Positions 44,786-56,802 of a stretch of 64,000 bases of DNA are shown here, in pieces (position 1 is the stretch's first letter; each line of letters begins with the position of its first letter). The notes under the pieces are model-generated. The model saw nothing but the letters and a program-made list of their open reading frames with translations. It made no database searches and was not told the origin of the DNA. This stretch comes from Dryococelus australis (taxonomy: Eukaryota > Arthropoda > Insecta > Phasmatodea > Phasmatidae). Location of the stretch: the NCBI GenBank assembly GCA_029891345.1, contig CM057000.1, positions 129,803,338 through 129,867,337 of the forward strand, in the 5' to 3' direction. Both the position numbers and the translations under genes were made by a program.

Positions 44786-46592
44786 TGAATACGTCTTTAA
44801 ATTTGTAACCATAGTCGGAAGCACTCCATAAAATCCGATGATACCAAAATCGGGGGATACAGTTTGGCATTGCAGCTCCGAATCTATCGTCTACATTCAA
44901 AATTAATTTACACCACTCGATTTCCAAAGGATCAAAGAACACGTTCGTTGATCGCGCATGGTGAAAAAAAAAAGGGGGGGGGGGGGGTTTAGTTCGTTTC
45001 GCCGTGTCTCATAATTTCCGCGTAGTATAACGTTTGACTAGGAGAAGTTACGATGCTCGCTTAAGTTTCAATCGACAGCTGTCGTCAAGATCAATCGATT
45101 GCATGCTTATAGTGAGATTGTATGCGTTTAATGTAAAAAATTAAGAAAACTTAACACAATGTCGGGCTATACTCGTCAAAAAGCCAAGTTGTAAATCGTA
45201 TACGGTTTGAAGAACATCTCAAAAGCAATCCAGTGATATCCATAAAACCCCACATGATCGAGTGAAGCGGTGCCGGGAACGTAAAATAAACATCAAGGCG
45301 TCCGAGCGCGTTAACGTAGACGTATTCACGCAAACAAAACAGCCCAACACAGCCTCACCCATTTTTTTTTTTTTTTGTAAAATGGAAGTTCTTCTTCTCC
45401 TTCACTAGTTCTCGCAGAGTTTACGCGTGCTTAAAGTAGTTCCGCCACCACGGAAAGTGTGATCGACGTCAGGAGCTAACCAATCGGTGACACAGAAATT
45501 GAAAAACTTGAGGGGATCTTTCAAGCATTCTAGGTCATGAACAGGGAGCTCGTTAATTGCATCTAGGTCACAGTCGCAGCAATGTTACTACAAGACAGTA
45601 TCGCAGTCTGCTACGACTGCATCAACTAGGTCATCCACTCTCTCCAGTCCACAGGCGCACCTGCTGACGTGCGTTGTGACAAAGTGGAGAGCGAAACAAG
45701 CTTCTGCATCGTCAGTGGCGAAGAAGTCGGCCCAGCATTCACCAAGCTCGACAGCCTGGGGGCAACTGCTGGCTTCAAAGCAGCCTCAACTGGCTCGCCA
45801 CTAGAGTGATGACTGAGTGGAAGTGACTGTACATGTGTAGGCATACCTATGCTGCATTGCACTTCCGGTGGCGCACTAGAAAATCCTCCAAAAAAGTCAC
45901 TGACCAAACTAGACGCTGCCGGACAGGCCAGCAATGCAGCAGCGAAGACGAAGAAGAAAAATTGGGTGTGGCTGTGTTGGGGACACGGCCGTTTGTTTTG
46001 CGTGAATACGTCTACGTTGACGCGCTCGGACGCCTTGATGTTTATTTTACGTTCCCGGCACCGCTTCACTCGATCATACAGGGTTTTATGGGTATCACTG
46101 GATTGCTTTTGAGATGCTCTTTCCAACGGTATACGATTTTCGACTTGGCTTTTTGACGAGTATAGGCCGACATAGTGTTAACTTTTCTTAATTTTTTACA
46201 TTAAACGCATACAATTTCACTATAACCATGCCACACAAAGGTTTTAAACCCGCAATCGATTGATCTTGACGAGAGCTGTCGATTGAAACCTAAACGAGCA
46301 TCGTAACTTCTCCTAGTCAAAAGTTATACTACGCGGAAATTATGAGACGCGGCAAAACTAACTCAAAATTGCGGCGCCCCCCCCCCTTTTTTTCTTACAC
46401 CGCGCGCGATGGTTCGCAGTCCTCACCCAACGAACATGTTCTTTGATCCTTTTGCAATTGAGAGGTGTAAATTAATTTCGAATGTAGATGATAGATTCGG
46501 AGCTGCAAGGCCAAACTGTATCTCCCGATTTTGGTATCATCGGATTTTATGGATTGCCTACCATTATGGTTGCAAATTTAAAGACGTATTCG
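44786..46592. mobile_element. Large inverted-repeat element, 590-640 bp arms
   Basis: Arms 44786-45373 and 45955-46592 are reverse complements along their whole length with moderate divergence, for example ATTTGTAACCATAGTCGGAA against its partner at 46560-46580, and GTCCGAGCGCGTTAACGTAG against its partner near 46010. The 580-bp spacer is non-repeated and balanced in composition. Short open frames occur in the arms (44736-44942 minus; 46409-46633 plus, with matching peptide VDDRFGAA) and in the spacer on the minus strand (45626-46126 and about 45412-45790, Cys/Asp-rich). The coding parts look broken. Family not recognised: a long-TIR DNA transposon, or an integrated element with long terminal repeats, are both possible. 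G- and C-runs mark equivalent sites in the arms. Confidence 0.6.
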
Positions 46593-47371
46593 CGTCAAAA
46601 AAAAAATTCCACCTATGCGGAAGGGGTTTATAAACCCTAGCTGGGTCCGAGAAGGAGGGGATTCGGCTCCCGTCAGAGGTTATGGACTCACAAATAAAAG
46701 TTAAGTATGTCGAAGACCCCTCGGTTCTTTAGGGGGAAAAAATACGTTTCTTAAAATGTTACCATTTTAATATAGAATTTGCTGTTTTCATTTTACCTCA
46801 CTTAGAGAGAAATTTCATGTGATGTTTTATGAAAATCAATTTAAAAGGGAGAAGTTTTCGTTCATTATTGTAGCGAAAGAGTTGCATTTGTGACTTTTAA
46901 TGGAAATTTGCAATGTTTTGTAATGATGGAAATACATTAATATATGTAAGTAAACGAGAAAATAGGATTTTCTTTCTTGTCCATAACATGCTAATATGTC
47001 TTTGGCAGGGTTAATATCTATTTTACACCCAACATAGTATCTTACCTAAAAAATCTGCATTTGATATTTTTGAACAGTAGTTCTCTCAGCAAAGAAAACA
47101 GGAGAATAAATCTTGTGATGGTTGTTAAAAATTGCCGGCATTTTTCTGGCATTGACATTGCATGTGATTATCGAGAGACTTGACCGTGTTGGCCAAAGAG
47201 GTGAAAAGGCCGGTTTTCTCGGGGTCACAACCGTTTTATGTACTCTCACACAGCAAATGTAAATTCTGTTTTTTTTTTTGGCTGTAAGTTCGGATTACAG
47301 TCTCGATTAGTATAATTTTCTTAGCATGTTCACATGTAAACTGAATATGGGGATATGGGGACGTGGTGTTG
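46593..47371. other. Unassigned AT-rich stretch
   Basis: A frame at 47046-47249 on the minus strand is unrecognised. No repeat match. Confidence 0.35.
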
Positions 47372-47740
47372 AGTGCTCATTTCAGCTGCACAGTAACTAA
47401 TCTTAATATTCCAACAGTTAAAAGCTTTTCCTCCTACACAACTGCCAAAATCACATTTATAAAGTCAGCACACTGTTTACTCTAATAAGTAAATTTACGT
47501 GTTAGGGCACTACTTCTGGCTAAGTTGTAAGCTAACGCTAAGTAACCAAACTGAGGGAAAGGCTTTATTTTTCAAAGTGCGGGTTTGTTGTAAAACCAAA
47601 TATAAATAACAGGACGTCATTATTGAAGCACGTAATTTTAATGGTTCTTGTGGCAATTCGTGAGTCAATATTCGGGTCATGCGCTGAAGAGGAAAAACCA
47701 ATTTTTCTAATCTCTAATCTGTGTATTCACGGAGGAGCTT
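47372..47740 (+). repeat. Dispersed repeat family M, copy 2 (contiguous)
   Basis: Contains both blocks found apart in copy 1: CAGCACACTGTTTACTCTAA with TAGGGCACTACTTCTGGCTA, and GGTTCTTGTGGCAATTCGTG with TGCGCTGAAGAGG. About 370 bp; no inverted or direct ends recognised. Confidence 0.55.
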
Positions 47741-49229
47741 GGCTTACAGCAACTAAATTATGGCGCAGTCACTTTGATCTCAGTATGCCTTAACAGCTGA
47801 GAGCTGAAATTGCATCGTTATAAACTTGTCGCGTGAGCCAATATTAATTGAACGCTTCGAATGTTGTCTCGTGTTAACGCGTGGGCATTGTTCTAATTAA
47901 ATTTCCTTAATTTTGTATCAGTCCAAAAATTAAATTGAGATGCGGTGAATAAACAAAACTGACAGTAATCAGTTCAGACCGACGCTTACGAGGCATATAA
48001 TGGATTCATGAATAAACTTCACCGCACGTACACATTTTTATTACAAGGTTTCGAAAGGGATTATACTTCTCAGAAGGATGGTGGCTGAGTTCACATAAAC
48101 TCTACTCGTTTCGTCTGTGGATAATTGTGAAGTAGTACATGGATCAAGTAATGCAAATTGATGGCTGTCTCGAAGATTGTCGAATTATAAAAAGAATTCA
48201 ATGTTTTTTTTTAATACTCGTGTGTGCGATTTTGCAGTCAAACTACTTTTTTTTTTGCTCCCATACAAGTGTTATAGACAACCTTAAAATAGCTTTGGGA
48301 AAATTCACTTCAAAGAGGAAATGTAGGGTGAATTTTTATTATCTGTGTTATACAGTACACTTTTTTTTTTATATACCAGTGAGCTTTTTATGAGAAATCT
48401 CACTGATCTCCAGTTTCCTGATTTAGTCCAACAAAAGGGTTAATTTCGAATATATACTGAAGTAATAGTCCAGAAAATAAAATCCATTGTGCATAACACA
48501 CATGTGTAGCTACCCCTCGAAAAACATATTTCAACAAAATCAGAAATAACATTTTAATTATTCCTCTTCATTTGTGTGATATTCATACGTGAACTGTTTA
48601 ATGGTACTTTTTTTATTTATGATCTATCACCTCAGTAGTTTCAACAAACATACAGAAACCGTATTTACAATAGATCAGATACTTTTTTAAGTTCTCTTTT
48701 ACGCTTTCCGACTAGAAAAACCTACAGAAAAGTGAACGAGTGGGTTCATTACTGGATGCATAATTAATTAATTACATTCTCTTCATGTGCTAACGATTAC
48801 CGTAAACTGTCGCCATATAGAAAACTAGCGTACGCGTTTTTATGTGGTAATTTTTAACTACAAACGTAATTGTCACATAATATATAGAAATAATCATAGT
48901 TATACACTAAAGTACCCGAAAATTTTGAATGGGTTCAGAAATTGATCCTGTCTAACTACAAACTCACTCTGTCGAATGCGGACTGGCTGTTAGTGTGAGA
49001 TAGTTTGGTCTTCAGTTTACATTTTTCTTTAGGTATCGGTAGATATGAATTCATACATTCTTTCCTCGTGTCTGTGGTGAGCAAACTGCCACACCTTGCG
49101 TTATAAACACAGAGAAGAGATAAATTATCTATCACATGGACCTGGTGTTTAAATACTATCTTATGGTAGAAAACATTAGTTTACAATTGATTAAGATCAC
49201 GAATATTTTTGTGGCAGACCAAGTCAAGA
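47741..49229. other. Unassigned AT-rich stretch
   Basis: About 1.5 kb. A plus-strand frame at 48139-48393 (84 codons) is Phe/Tyr-rich and unrecognised. No repeat match. Confidence 0.4.
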
Positions 49230-49435
49230 GGAAGTGAAGAGATCCGGGCGGCTCTTAACAGCGAGGTCTTGACAGTCGATGAGGGTAAAACGAGGTGAAT
49301 AAGGAGCAGCGCCAGAATGAAAGGACAGGGGAAACGGGAGATCCCCGAGAAAACCCGCCGACCAGCGACATCGTCCACACGGGAAAATCTGGGAGTGACC
49401 ACTCCGGGAATCGAACTCGGCTATCCCAGGTTGTA
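49230..49435 (-). mobile_element. SINE family A, minus strand, 5' truncated
   Basis: GATCCGGGCGGCTCTTAACA, AATGAAAGGACAGGGGAAAC and CACTCCGGGAATCGAACTCG identify the family. The B-box is kept; the A-box head is lost near TATCCCAGGTTG. Confidence 0.87.
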
Positions 49436-49732
49436 GAGGATTGGTGTGGTGTTATTTAAATACAAATGTAGTTCACTGAATACGGCTTGGACGTATACTG
49501 TTGGTGTTTAAAGGCGGGATCACACTAAGGCATCAAGCGACAGGCGACATTTTGTCACCATGTAGAATGCGAGACATGTTGAAAAGGCGACATGTATCCT
49601 GTCGATTTTACAAGATCCGTCTACACTACTGTCGCTTGTGTCGGGCGATATGTTGACTGCCCATATCCGTGTACACTGGTTCCACAAATACATTCAGTCA
49701 TTCAGAGGAAACAATAGCAGCTGCTGCATTTT

Positions 49733-50138
49733 TTGGTCTTGACTGCTGCTGCTGCTGCTAAGCGAAAGAAAAAAACACCGCTGGTGGAGTCGAGAGATAT
49801 TCATAAGGAGTCCAGAAATTCAAGATGACTTTTTGGTTTTGACTGCTGCTGCTGCTGCTAAGCGAAAGAAAAAAACACCGCTGGTGGAGTCGAGAGATAT
49901 TCATAAGGAGTCCAGAAATTCAAGATGACTTTTTGGTTTTGACTGCTGCTGCTGCTGCTAAGCGAAAGAAAAAAACACCGCTGGTGGAGTCGAGAGATAT
50001 TCATAAGGAGTCCAGAAATTCAAGATGACTTTTTGGTTTTGACTGCTGCTGCTGCTGCTAAGCGAAAGAAAAAAACACCGCTGGTGGAGTCGAGAGATAT
50101 TCATAAGGAGTCCAGAAATTCAAGATGACTTTTTGGCG
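49733..50138 (+). repeat. Four-copy 100-bp tandem repeat
   Basis: The block beginning GACTGCTGCTGCTGCTGCTA recurs at 49741, 49841, 49941 and 50041, an exact 100-bp period. Copies 2-4 appear identical; copy 1 differs at TTGGTCTTG versus TTGGTTTTG. TTTTTGG occurs at both outer edges, a likely microhomology for the first duplication. Because 100 is not a multiple of three, the repeat destroys the reading frame it lies in. Confidence 0.95.
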
Positions 50139-50323
50139 AAGCTGTTGACCGACGATCAAGCACTTTTTGAAAATTTCTCTAGAACGAGTAAAACTGGTTT
50201 TAATTATCTTCTGGGGAAAATTGCACCAATAATAAGAGAATCAGACAAGTAGTATACTTGTCTGCGTTCTGGCACATCTGCATAAGGCGTCGGATTAAGA
50301 TTCAGCTGGCCATCATGTTGGAA
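49741..50323 (+). pseudogene. Harbinger-type nuclease gene, N-terminal remnant
   Basis: After the tandem repeat, frame 1 from 50124 reads DDFLAKLLTDDQALFENFSR then TSKTGFNYLLGKIAPIIRES. This fits the region of Harbinger/HARBI1-like proteins where an F--FFRMS---F-YLL-KI-P-I pattern precedes the nuclease core. A stop follows at 50252. A second piece near 50288-50320 (RRIKIQLAIML) resembles the next conserved block (RL-IALRFLATG) but is not contiguous in frame. The catalytic DDE region is missing. Upstream, the repeated unit encodes a basic KRKKKTPLVES segment. It is a nonfunctional DNA-transposon remnant. Confidence 0.6.
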
Positions 50324-50505
50324 TTACCCTTTTCTCCCTCAAAATCTCTTTCCCTTTTCCCCCTAAAAAAATTCCCGTTTTTCCCAGAGCTGGACAGGTG
50401 GACTCGTCGCTCCGGAGAGGCGGATCAGTGACTCCAAGCCAGGAAAGCAGGGCTGAGGGCCCAGACCTTTAACCATTAACCTTGATCTTTGACCCCAGAA
50501 CATTA

Positions 50506-50775
50506 AAATAATTTCAGATAAAAGCCAAACAATTCAATTAAATGTCAACAAATCCCCAAAAAAATGCCATTAAGAAGAATTAAAAAATTATTAAGATTAT
50601 TAAAGTTATAAAAAATCCTTCAAGAACTGTAAAAAATATATTAACAAATTAATTTTAAAAACTTACATTTCCTGAGGTCCCCCTTAGACCACCACCAGCA
50701 GACGACAACTGTCCCCCTCACCTACACCCCCCCTCATCTATAATAATTCTATCACATGCCACCATTTTTTTTGTA
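50506..50775 (+). repeat. Left arm of a 270-bp inverted repeat (family I)
   Basis: TAAAATAATTTCAGATAAAA through CCTAGACC/CTTAGACCACCACCAGCAG to ATTCTATCACATGCCACCAT. It pairs with 51945-52200 at high identity; the left arm has about 24 extra bases (GACGACAACTGTCCCCCTCA region). The preceding 50331-50505 (TTTCCCTTTTCCCCC, GGACTCGTCGCTCCGG) is unmatched. Confidence 0.85.
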
Positions 50776-51944
50776 ATTTATTTGCAATTTGTCTCCCACT
50801 TCGTTCGACTACCATCTAGGATTTCACTATGTTTTCATCACCTAGGTGGCGCTAGTGTAGTAATTCTCCCATCAGGCAGCAGCCATATTTGTTTATGGTT
50901 TTTTTTTTTTTTTTTTTAATTTATAGGCTGTGCTGCTGGCACCCTACATATTAGATGCTAATTTTACAATAAAATAGGTGGCGTTAATTTTTCGGTTCAG
51001 CCATCATGTGAGCTGTCGACACTGATGTTTATATGCATAGGAATAAAGCGGTAATTTATCAATGAACAGTAAACCTACATGAGTAATTTATTAAATATTT
51101 TTTTATTAAAACTTAAAGGCTGTACAATTGTAAAGAATATTTTTATTTACTTATGTAATTGTACATATAAGACAATGGTACTTTATAAAATACTTATTAA
51201 ATACATTTATTTTATTTCTGTACATTAAAAAATATTTAATTATACTCTGGCAAATTAGGTAAACATGAAATGAAACACACGTTATTTTTAACACACAATT
51301 CTTTATTCAATTAATTTATCACAGTCATTAATACCTTCGAAAAAATTACAATATTCCTCAATATATATGCATCGCAATGTATGCAACTTTTTATGCATCT
51401 CGCTACTCCTCAATAAAATTCACCGTTTTTTCCTTGGCCTATTCTCAATGCCACCTGTTTCCTATCTGGAGTGGGAAGCTCTCGACAACTGGCCACACGT
51501 GACAGGCGACAGGATTCTCGCGTTCGACACTGTTGCCTGTGACGTTTGACACGTGTTGAACCAGTGTATTCACTCGAGGCCCGGCGACAATGTCGCTCTC
51601 TATATCTTGCCAAAATATTGCCTCAGAGGCAATATTCCCGCCTTAAGGTTTACGTTCGACATGAGACAAGTTGCACCTTTCTTTAAGCGATTTCCTTAAC
51701 GTGCAATCCACGAAACTCAAGAAACCGAAATATTCAATGAAAAATATTGTGCAAATTTAAAGAGAAACATTGCAAGATAATTAACCGTAAAAGACAAAAT
51801 GGTTTAGCCGTTCAAATAAATGGTATTTTAACCGACCAAAGTAAATGCACATGTCGCTGATTCATTAAAACCAGCTGCGTACACTCCCAAAAATACTGGA
51901 GTGGTATATGCATGTAACAGGTGAATGTGCGAATGACAAAAAAA

Positions 51945-52200
51945 AACAAAACAAAATGGTGGCATGTGATAGAATGATTATAGATGAGGGGCTGCTGGTG
52001 GTGGTCTAGGGGGGACGTCAGGAAATGTAAGTTTTTAAAATTAATTTGTTAATATATTTTTTACAGTTCTTGAAGTATTTTTTTATTTTAATAATCTTAA
52101 TAATTTTTTAATTCTTCTTAATAACATTTTTTTGGGGATTTGTTGACATTTTATTGAATTGTTTGGCTTTTATCTGAAATTATTTTACGTTGCCATCTCT
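51945..52200 (-). repeat. Right arm of the 270-bp inverted repeat (family I)
   Basis: Reverse complement of the left arm: ATGGTGGCATGTGATAGAAT, GGTGGTGGTCTAGGGGGGAC, ending TTATCTGAAATTATTTTA. The arms are 1.17 kb apart, so this is either one element with long TIRs that swallowed the Harbinger right end, or two opposed copies of one repeat. Confidence 0.85.
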
Positions 52201-53796
52201 ACTATTTAAGATGGATGAGTGAAAGCAATACCTTTGAACTGCGAGTGTCCATCCTTCCATGAAATTAGCGCGTTCTTTAGCTGCAAGCACAGCGATAACC
52301 ATGGACGGATCCAGGAGGGAAGGGGGAGGGGGGTGGGAGGACACAGATGACTTGACCTACCCAAAATCCTCACTTTCACATGGAAGTGTGCTGTGAATGT
52401 TTTATTTAGAACTGAACTGAAATAATATCAGAAACTATTAAAATACTGATTTAATTTTATTGGTTTAGTTCTGTTTCCTAAAATGATGACGAGACAATGC
52501 GGACCTTCTCCCGTGTTACGGCTGCACCTGCTCGATGGGAAATGACCACTCCCCTCCCCTACCACACCACTAAAACCAAAAGTCGAAAATCTAGCAGCCC
52601 AGTTATTCAAGGTCGCCTTGACTGTGGTTATGCATGGGAACGTGCTGTCCGCAATGTTGTGACACCAAAAACATTGAGAATCTATCCTGTCGTGAAATTC
52701 GATACAGCTACTTTATTAAAGCATATTAATGTTTGGCTTGCAAGTTTTTAGTATTGGCAGTTTCACTTATTTATAAAACCGTGACAGTTTATATTAATTT
52801 CAAACACAAACAAGCGACCACAATTCCAATATTTTGGGTGTCACTACGCCATAGCATGTCATCTCATCGTTATTTACACCTCCATGCAGTTAATGTACGT
52901 GTGCTCTAGTTGCCGAGCAACAAATTGCAACTGTGTATAGGCTCCTTTTTTCTTCTTCTAAATTACCTTATTCTAAGTGTTTTGTGAATTTAAGGCCCGA
53001 ATGTAGGGCGGGATTTTAGTGCATCTCAGGGCTAACCACTTACGCCTACTAGGAAGGAAAATCATGCAAGGAGACATGCATCGCGGCAAAGAGGGATTGG
53101 GTAGCCATGGCCTGCTCTTTGGGGGCATGACTACCTCCCTAAGTGTACTTAGAGCTAGTCTTAACTATGAAGAGCAAGGGAAAAACCGCCCAGAGAGACG
53201 TAAAAACCCTTGCGACAGAGAAGTAAAAATTTAAAAAATTATTCGTGCATTGAATTAAATTACAATTAAATATAATGCTACAGCATGCTCTTAGTTAATA
53301 AGAGATAGAAAGACTAGTAGAGAGGGTGTATCGGCTCCAATCACTTCACAATACTTCTACATGACGTAACATGGTACTGCACATTCTGAGAACTTCCACA
53401 GTCCATCAGTAGCACTTACATTTACCTTCACCATTTTCATCTCCTCCACCCCCCCCCCCCCCCCCCCCCCCCCCATTTTTCCTCCCGTAACCACGGCATA
53501 CTTGTTCAGCATTGTCGTCCATGATCGTATTTAATTTGAGCTCTATCGATTTCAACCACTGAGAGATATACCTTCCTGGGTACCTTTATTTGGCCTAAAA
53601 TTCACCATCTTTGAGGCATTGTGACTGGAGGCTCAAAAACATGGGTCTATAATACGTAAACTACATTTACGTACATATATTATTTCACTTGAAAACATAA
53701 TTGCATAAGAGCGCTGGTGACCAAAATATTCATTAAGTTATTTCTACAAGTACTCTTTCCTCGGATGGAAAATTGTAGATTGCTTAATTTCTTATA
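52201..53796. other. Unassigned stretch with poly-C tract
   Basis: Contains a G-rich block near 52320-52340 and a C-run (53448-53474). Frames at 52497-52751 and 53019-53234 are unrecognised; the latter lies in a compositionally balanced block (GGGTAGCCATGGCCTGCTCT) that could be an old repeat or exon piece. Confidence 0.35.
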
Positions 53797-54088
53797 ATGG
53801 AATGTCAAAATTTCAATTTTAGTGTTTTTGGGACGTGCAGATAAAATAAACTAAAATATTTACAGAACATTTAACAAGAGTTACTGAAAAACCATGTCTT
53901 TGCAAGATTTATTTTACAAAAAATTTAGGCTGCTACAAAGAAAATAATTTTAAAAAACCCCCTTGTTTTAATTTTTTTTTAACCACGCAAACATCTTATA
54001 GCATGATTTTAAAGTTACCTTGAAGAAATTTATGGTATTTTATGCGAATTATCTCATTTCGGTAAGTGAGTTAGATTTTACTCTTTGT
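53797..54088 (+). repeat. Dispersed repeat family O, copy 2
   Basis: TGTTTTTGGGACGTGCAGAT and ATCTCATTTCGGTAAGTGAG match the 9304 copy in order, with differing internal spacing. Confidence 0.4.
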
Positions 54089-54177
54089 ACGGTCCAAAAA
54101 CACTAGAATTGTAATTTTTGCTCACCATAATGAAAAATAATATACGGTGTAAACATGTTTATGTGAAGAAATAATAC

Positions 54178-54593
54178 TAAAGACTGTTCACGATAAACTG
54201 AACCCTTTTGAAACGAACCTTAGAAAAAAGTCACTGCTCCTGCCTGTAAATATTTTCATGTGCCTACTGAGTGACATTCGCCCAATAAAGTTGGTAACGA
54301 AGGATGGAAAGTAGTTCCGTACCTAGAATAAAAAGTGCCAGGTAACCATTTGTGATAACTTAAATCATTTCTTTCACTTTATGTTTTATTTTTTAATGAA
54401 TCGAAGTGTAAAAATGAGCAGATTAGTAAAATACTCACTTTTCTATTAATTTCACAGTTTCACTTGACCGACGTTTGAATAAAGTGATGGTAACGTTAAT
54501 TGTACGTATGGTGTAAGAATACACTATTGGCTTACAAGTAGATCTTAAGCAGGGCTTTCAAAAGTGGCCATTTTGCCGTGGACAGCGTATAGT
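54178..54593 (-). mobile_element. MITE family C, reverse orientation
   Basis: Starts TAAAGACTGTTCACGATAAA, contains AAAGTTGGTAACGAAGGATG and AGGCTTTCA-type right blocks, and ends GCCGTGGACAGCGTATA. Length is 416 bp. Confidence 0.9.
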
Positions 54594-56802
54594 AAGTAAT
54601 ATCCACAAGTTGGACAACATTTCCTACAGGTCGTGTAAGACAATAAGAAGAGTGAGGCAGGGAACAGTACAAATGAGCCGGGACGTGCAGGGCGTCCTGA
54701 CCTCTGGGCTATGTGTTCTTTGCTGTCTGGTGAGGGAAACTTCCTCAGCCCGCAGAGAGATACAATTGCTGCAACCGTATGGGTGGTATAAGGGCCCTCA
54801 CAAGGGCCCGAGCACACCCCCCGCTCTGAGCTTCGGCAATGATGAGAGAGTACAAATGAGACGGTTGGGGCGGAGTGTGACTTGTTGTTCGAGGAGCGGA
54901 TGAGGTTTTGCCGGGTGAAAGTGCGTGCGAAAACACACCCCCCCCCCCCCCCCCCGGCACGCACCAGCCTCGTTAGCACTCCTGCGGTGACGTTTCCTAG
55001 TAAGCTCCTGCTCGCGGAATATGGGAGAGTTTCCAGTTTCCGCGGCGAGGAAGTTGCGAGGAAACGGAACTGCCGACTCCCATGCCTGTGAGACCTAAAT
55101 CTCGCTAGTGAGGCATGCATATGTGGTATTCACGCTATGGGGGCCGAGTTAATTCCCCAACCGTTGATTTCTGCCAGCATTAAAAAAAAAAAAAAAAGTT
55201 TTGTTATCCACGGCGTCCAAATGTGAAAATATTATTTTCTACATTTTAGATATTTTTTAGTGGCTACGTGAAATAATTATCTAAAAAAAAAAATATATGA
55301 CAATGACGGGGAAATCATTTTCGAAAACCAGTGGAAAAATTACAGACGTTATTAATTTATATTTATTTTTCATACGAATTCCAAAAAAAAGGAACAAAAT
55401 TAAAACTTCAAGTTACAGCACAAAATAATAGTCAACAGTTATGTGGTTCGCTTGTTTAAACTTTGAAGAAAAAGTTTTAAGTTAGAATATCTCGAGGCGA
55501 ATCCTTACTGCCGCAGCTGAACTAATTTTTGTATTTCAAAGAAATGTTTATATGATACTCGCGTAACTTTAAGAAACACTTCAGTTGAAACCAAACTTCT
55601 AATCAAATAACTTTTTCTTTCGAATTTGTACGAATTAAAATTTTGAGCTGGAATTCTCGTTTCTACGCTTCGAAAAACCTAAAGCATGTTATAATTAACT
55701 GAGTAAGGTTGAAATTTCTTATTAAGTTTTCATTGATATATCATCACTACCCCATAAGATATTCTGGAAAATCTATTTCTAAATATTATGGCTCTTGAAT
55801 GTTTCGAATATTTACGATTATGTGTTTGCATATGAATGGAATCGCCTAGATCGGGGAGTATGTGAAGGAAAGTTTGCAGAAAATGCCCACTTACACATAC
55901 ACGCACTCACAAGCAAAATATACTCTCGCCACTGAACGACTTCTGCGTAACTCAGTAAACATATTGAAGAAAACTGGGTACGAGTTAATGCGGTGACCTT
56001 ACAGATTTTCTGTACTTCTAATAGATGGCAAACCACTATTGTTTTACAGACCTTACTACCGCAATGTAGCCCGCCTTAATTTCCAGATAATTTTGTGACG
56101 CGGAAGCATTAACTGTTCTTGAAACTTAGGTTTATAAATCAGTATACTAAAATTAACGATAAGTGGCGGCCTTGCGTTGTTTTCCTGGACTCAAACCATC
56201 CCCAAGTGATTCCTACACAATTGAAATACAGCAGGAGTGAAATTCCTGTAGATGGGCTACGCGCAGACATTTAACTAGACTGCAAGCCAGTCGTACAGCT
56301 GCTAAACGGGTTGGTTTTCACTCCTCTTTATTAACTATATATTTTTCTCTTGTCATGAATATTTTAAAGTGTAATTCCCTCATCATGATATTGTAATAAT
56401 AATAATAATAAAACTTTGCATAATAAAACATAACTTGACACTTTTTTTTTTAAGAAAAAGAAATAAAACAATGACACAAAACTTAATGTCTACTATAAAC
56501 TTAGAAAGAAGCTTATATGAAATATATTAAAGCAACTTGCATAAAATAAAATTAGCCTTAATAGTGAACATACACGATTACTCGTACCACATACACGCAA
56601 ACATAAAACCATGTACACACCTGACATATATCCATATACATATAATTGTACTATTCATAAAAAAAAACTACAAGATATCGCCAAGATATTTAAAAAAAAT
56701 TAGTCTGCAAGCCCAAAGATTTCTTGTTAAGCTCACTGAGTAGCCGGGATAGCATACGCTTTCCACTGAACAGTCGTCCCAGAGCTTGGAGTATCAACTT
56801 AC
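54594..56802. other. GC-rich patch then AT-rich unassigned DNA
   Basis: 54600-55140 is GC-richer with a C-run (54940-54957) and open frames on both strands (54545-55120 minus, 191 codons), explained by composition. From 55150 on the DNA is AT-rich, with short (AAT)n near 56395 and several A-runs. No gene or shared repeat. Confidence 0.4.

Larger units (their letters stand above)
49512..51643 (+). mobile_element. PIF/Harbinger-like DNA transposon, rearranged
   Basis: Left end AGGCGGGATCACACTAAGGC and right end, reverse complement, AGGCGGGAATATTGCCTCTG share the tip AGGCGGGA. TAA lies directly outside both ends (49509-49511 and 51644-51646), the 3-bp TWA duplication typical of PIF/Harbinger; GGCGGGATCACACT is also a typical tip. 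The left part carries the start of a Harbinger-like coding region; the rest of the nuclease gene is absent, replaced from about 50325 by unrelated sequence. One arm of a separate 270-bp inverted repeat lies inside (50506-50775) and its partner outside (51945-52200). Confidence 0.72.

Noticed and set aside
45626-46126. 166-codon minus-strand frame as a gene
   Set aside because: It runs through one arm and the spacer of the large inverted repeat; kept only as part of that broken element.
54545-55120. 191-codon minus-strand frame
   Set aside because: It lies in a GC-rich patch with a C-run giving poly-Gly, overlaps the end of a MITE C and has no recognisable domain; frames are open on the other strand too.
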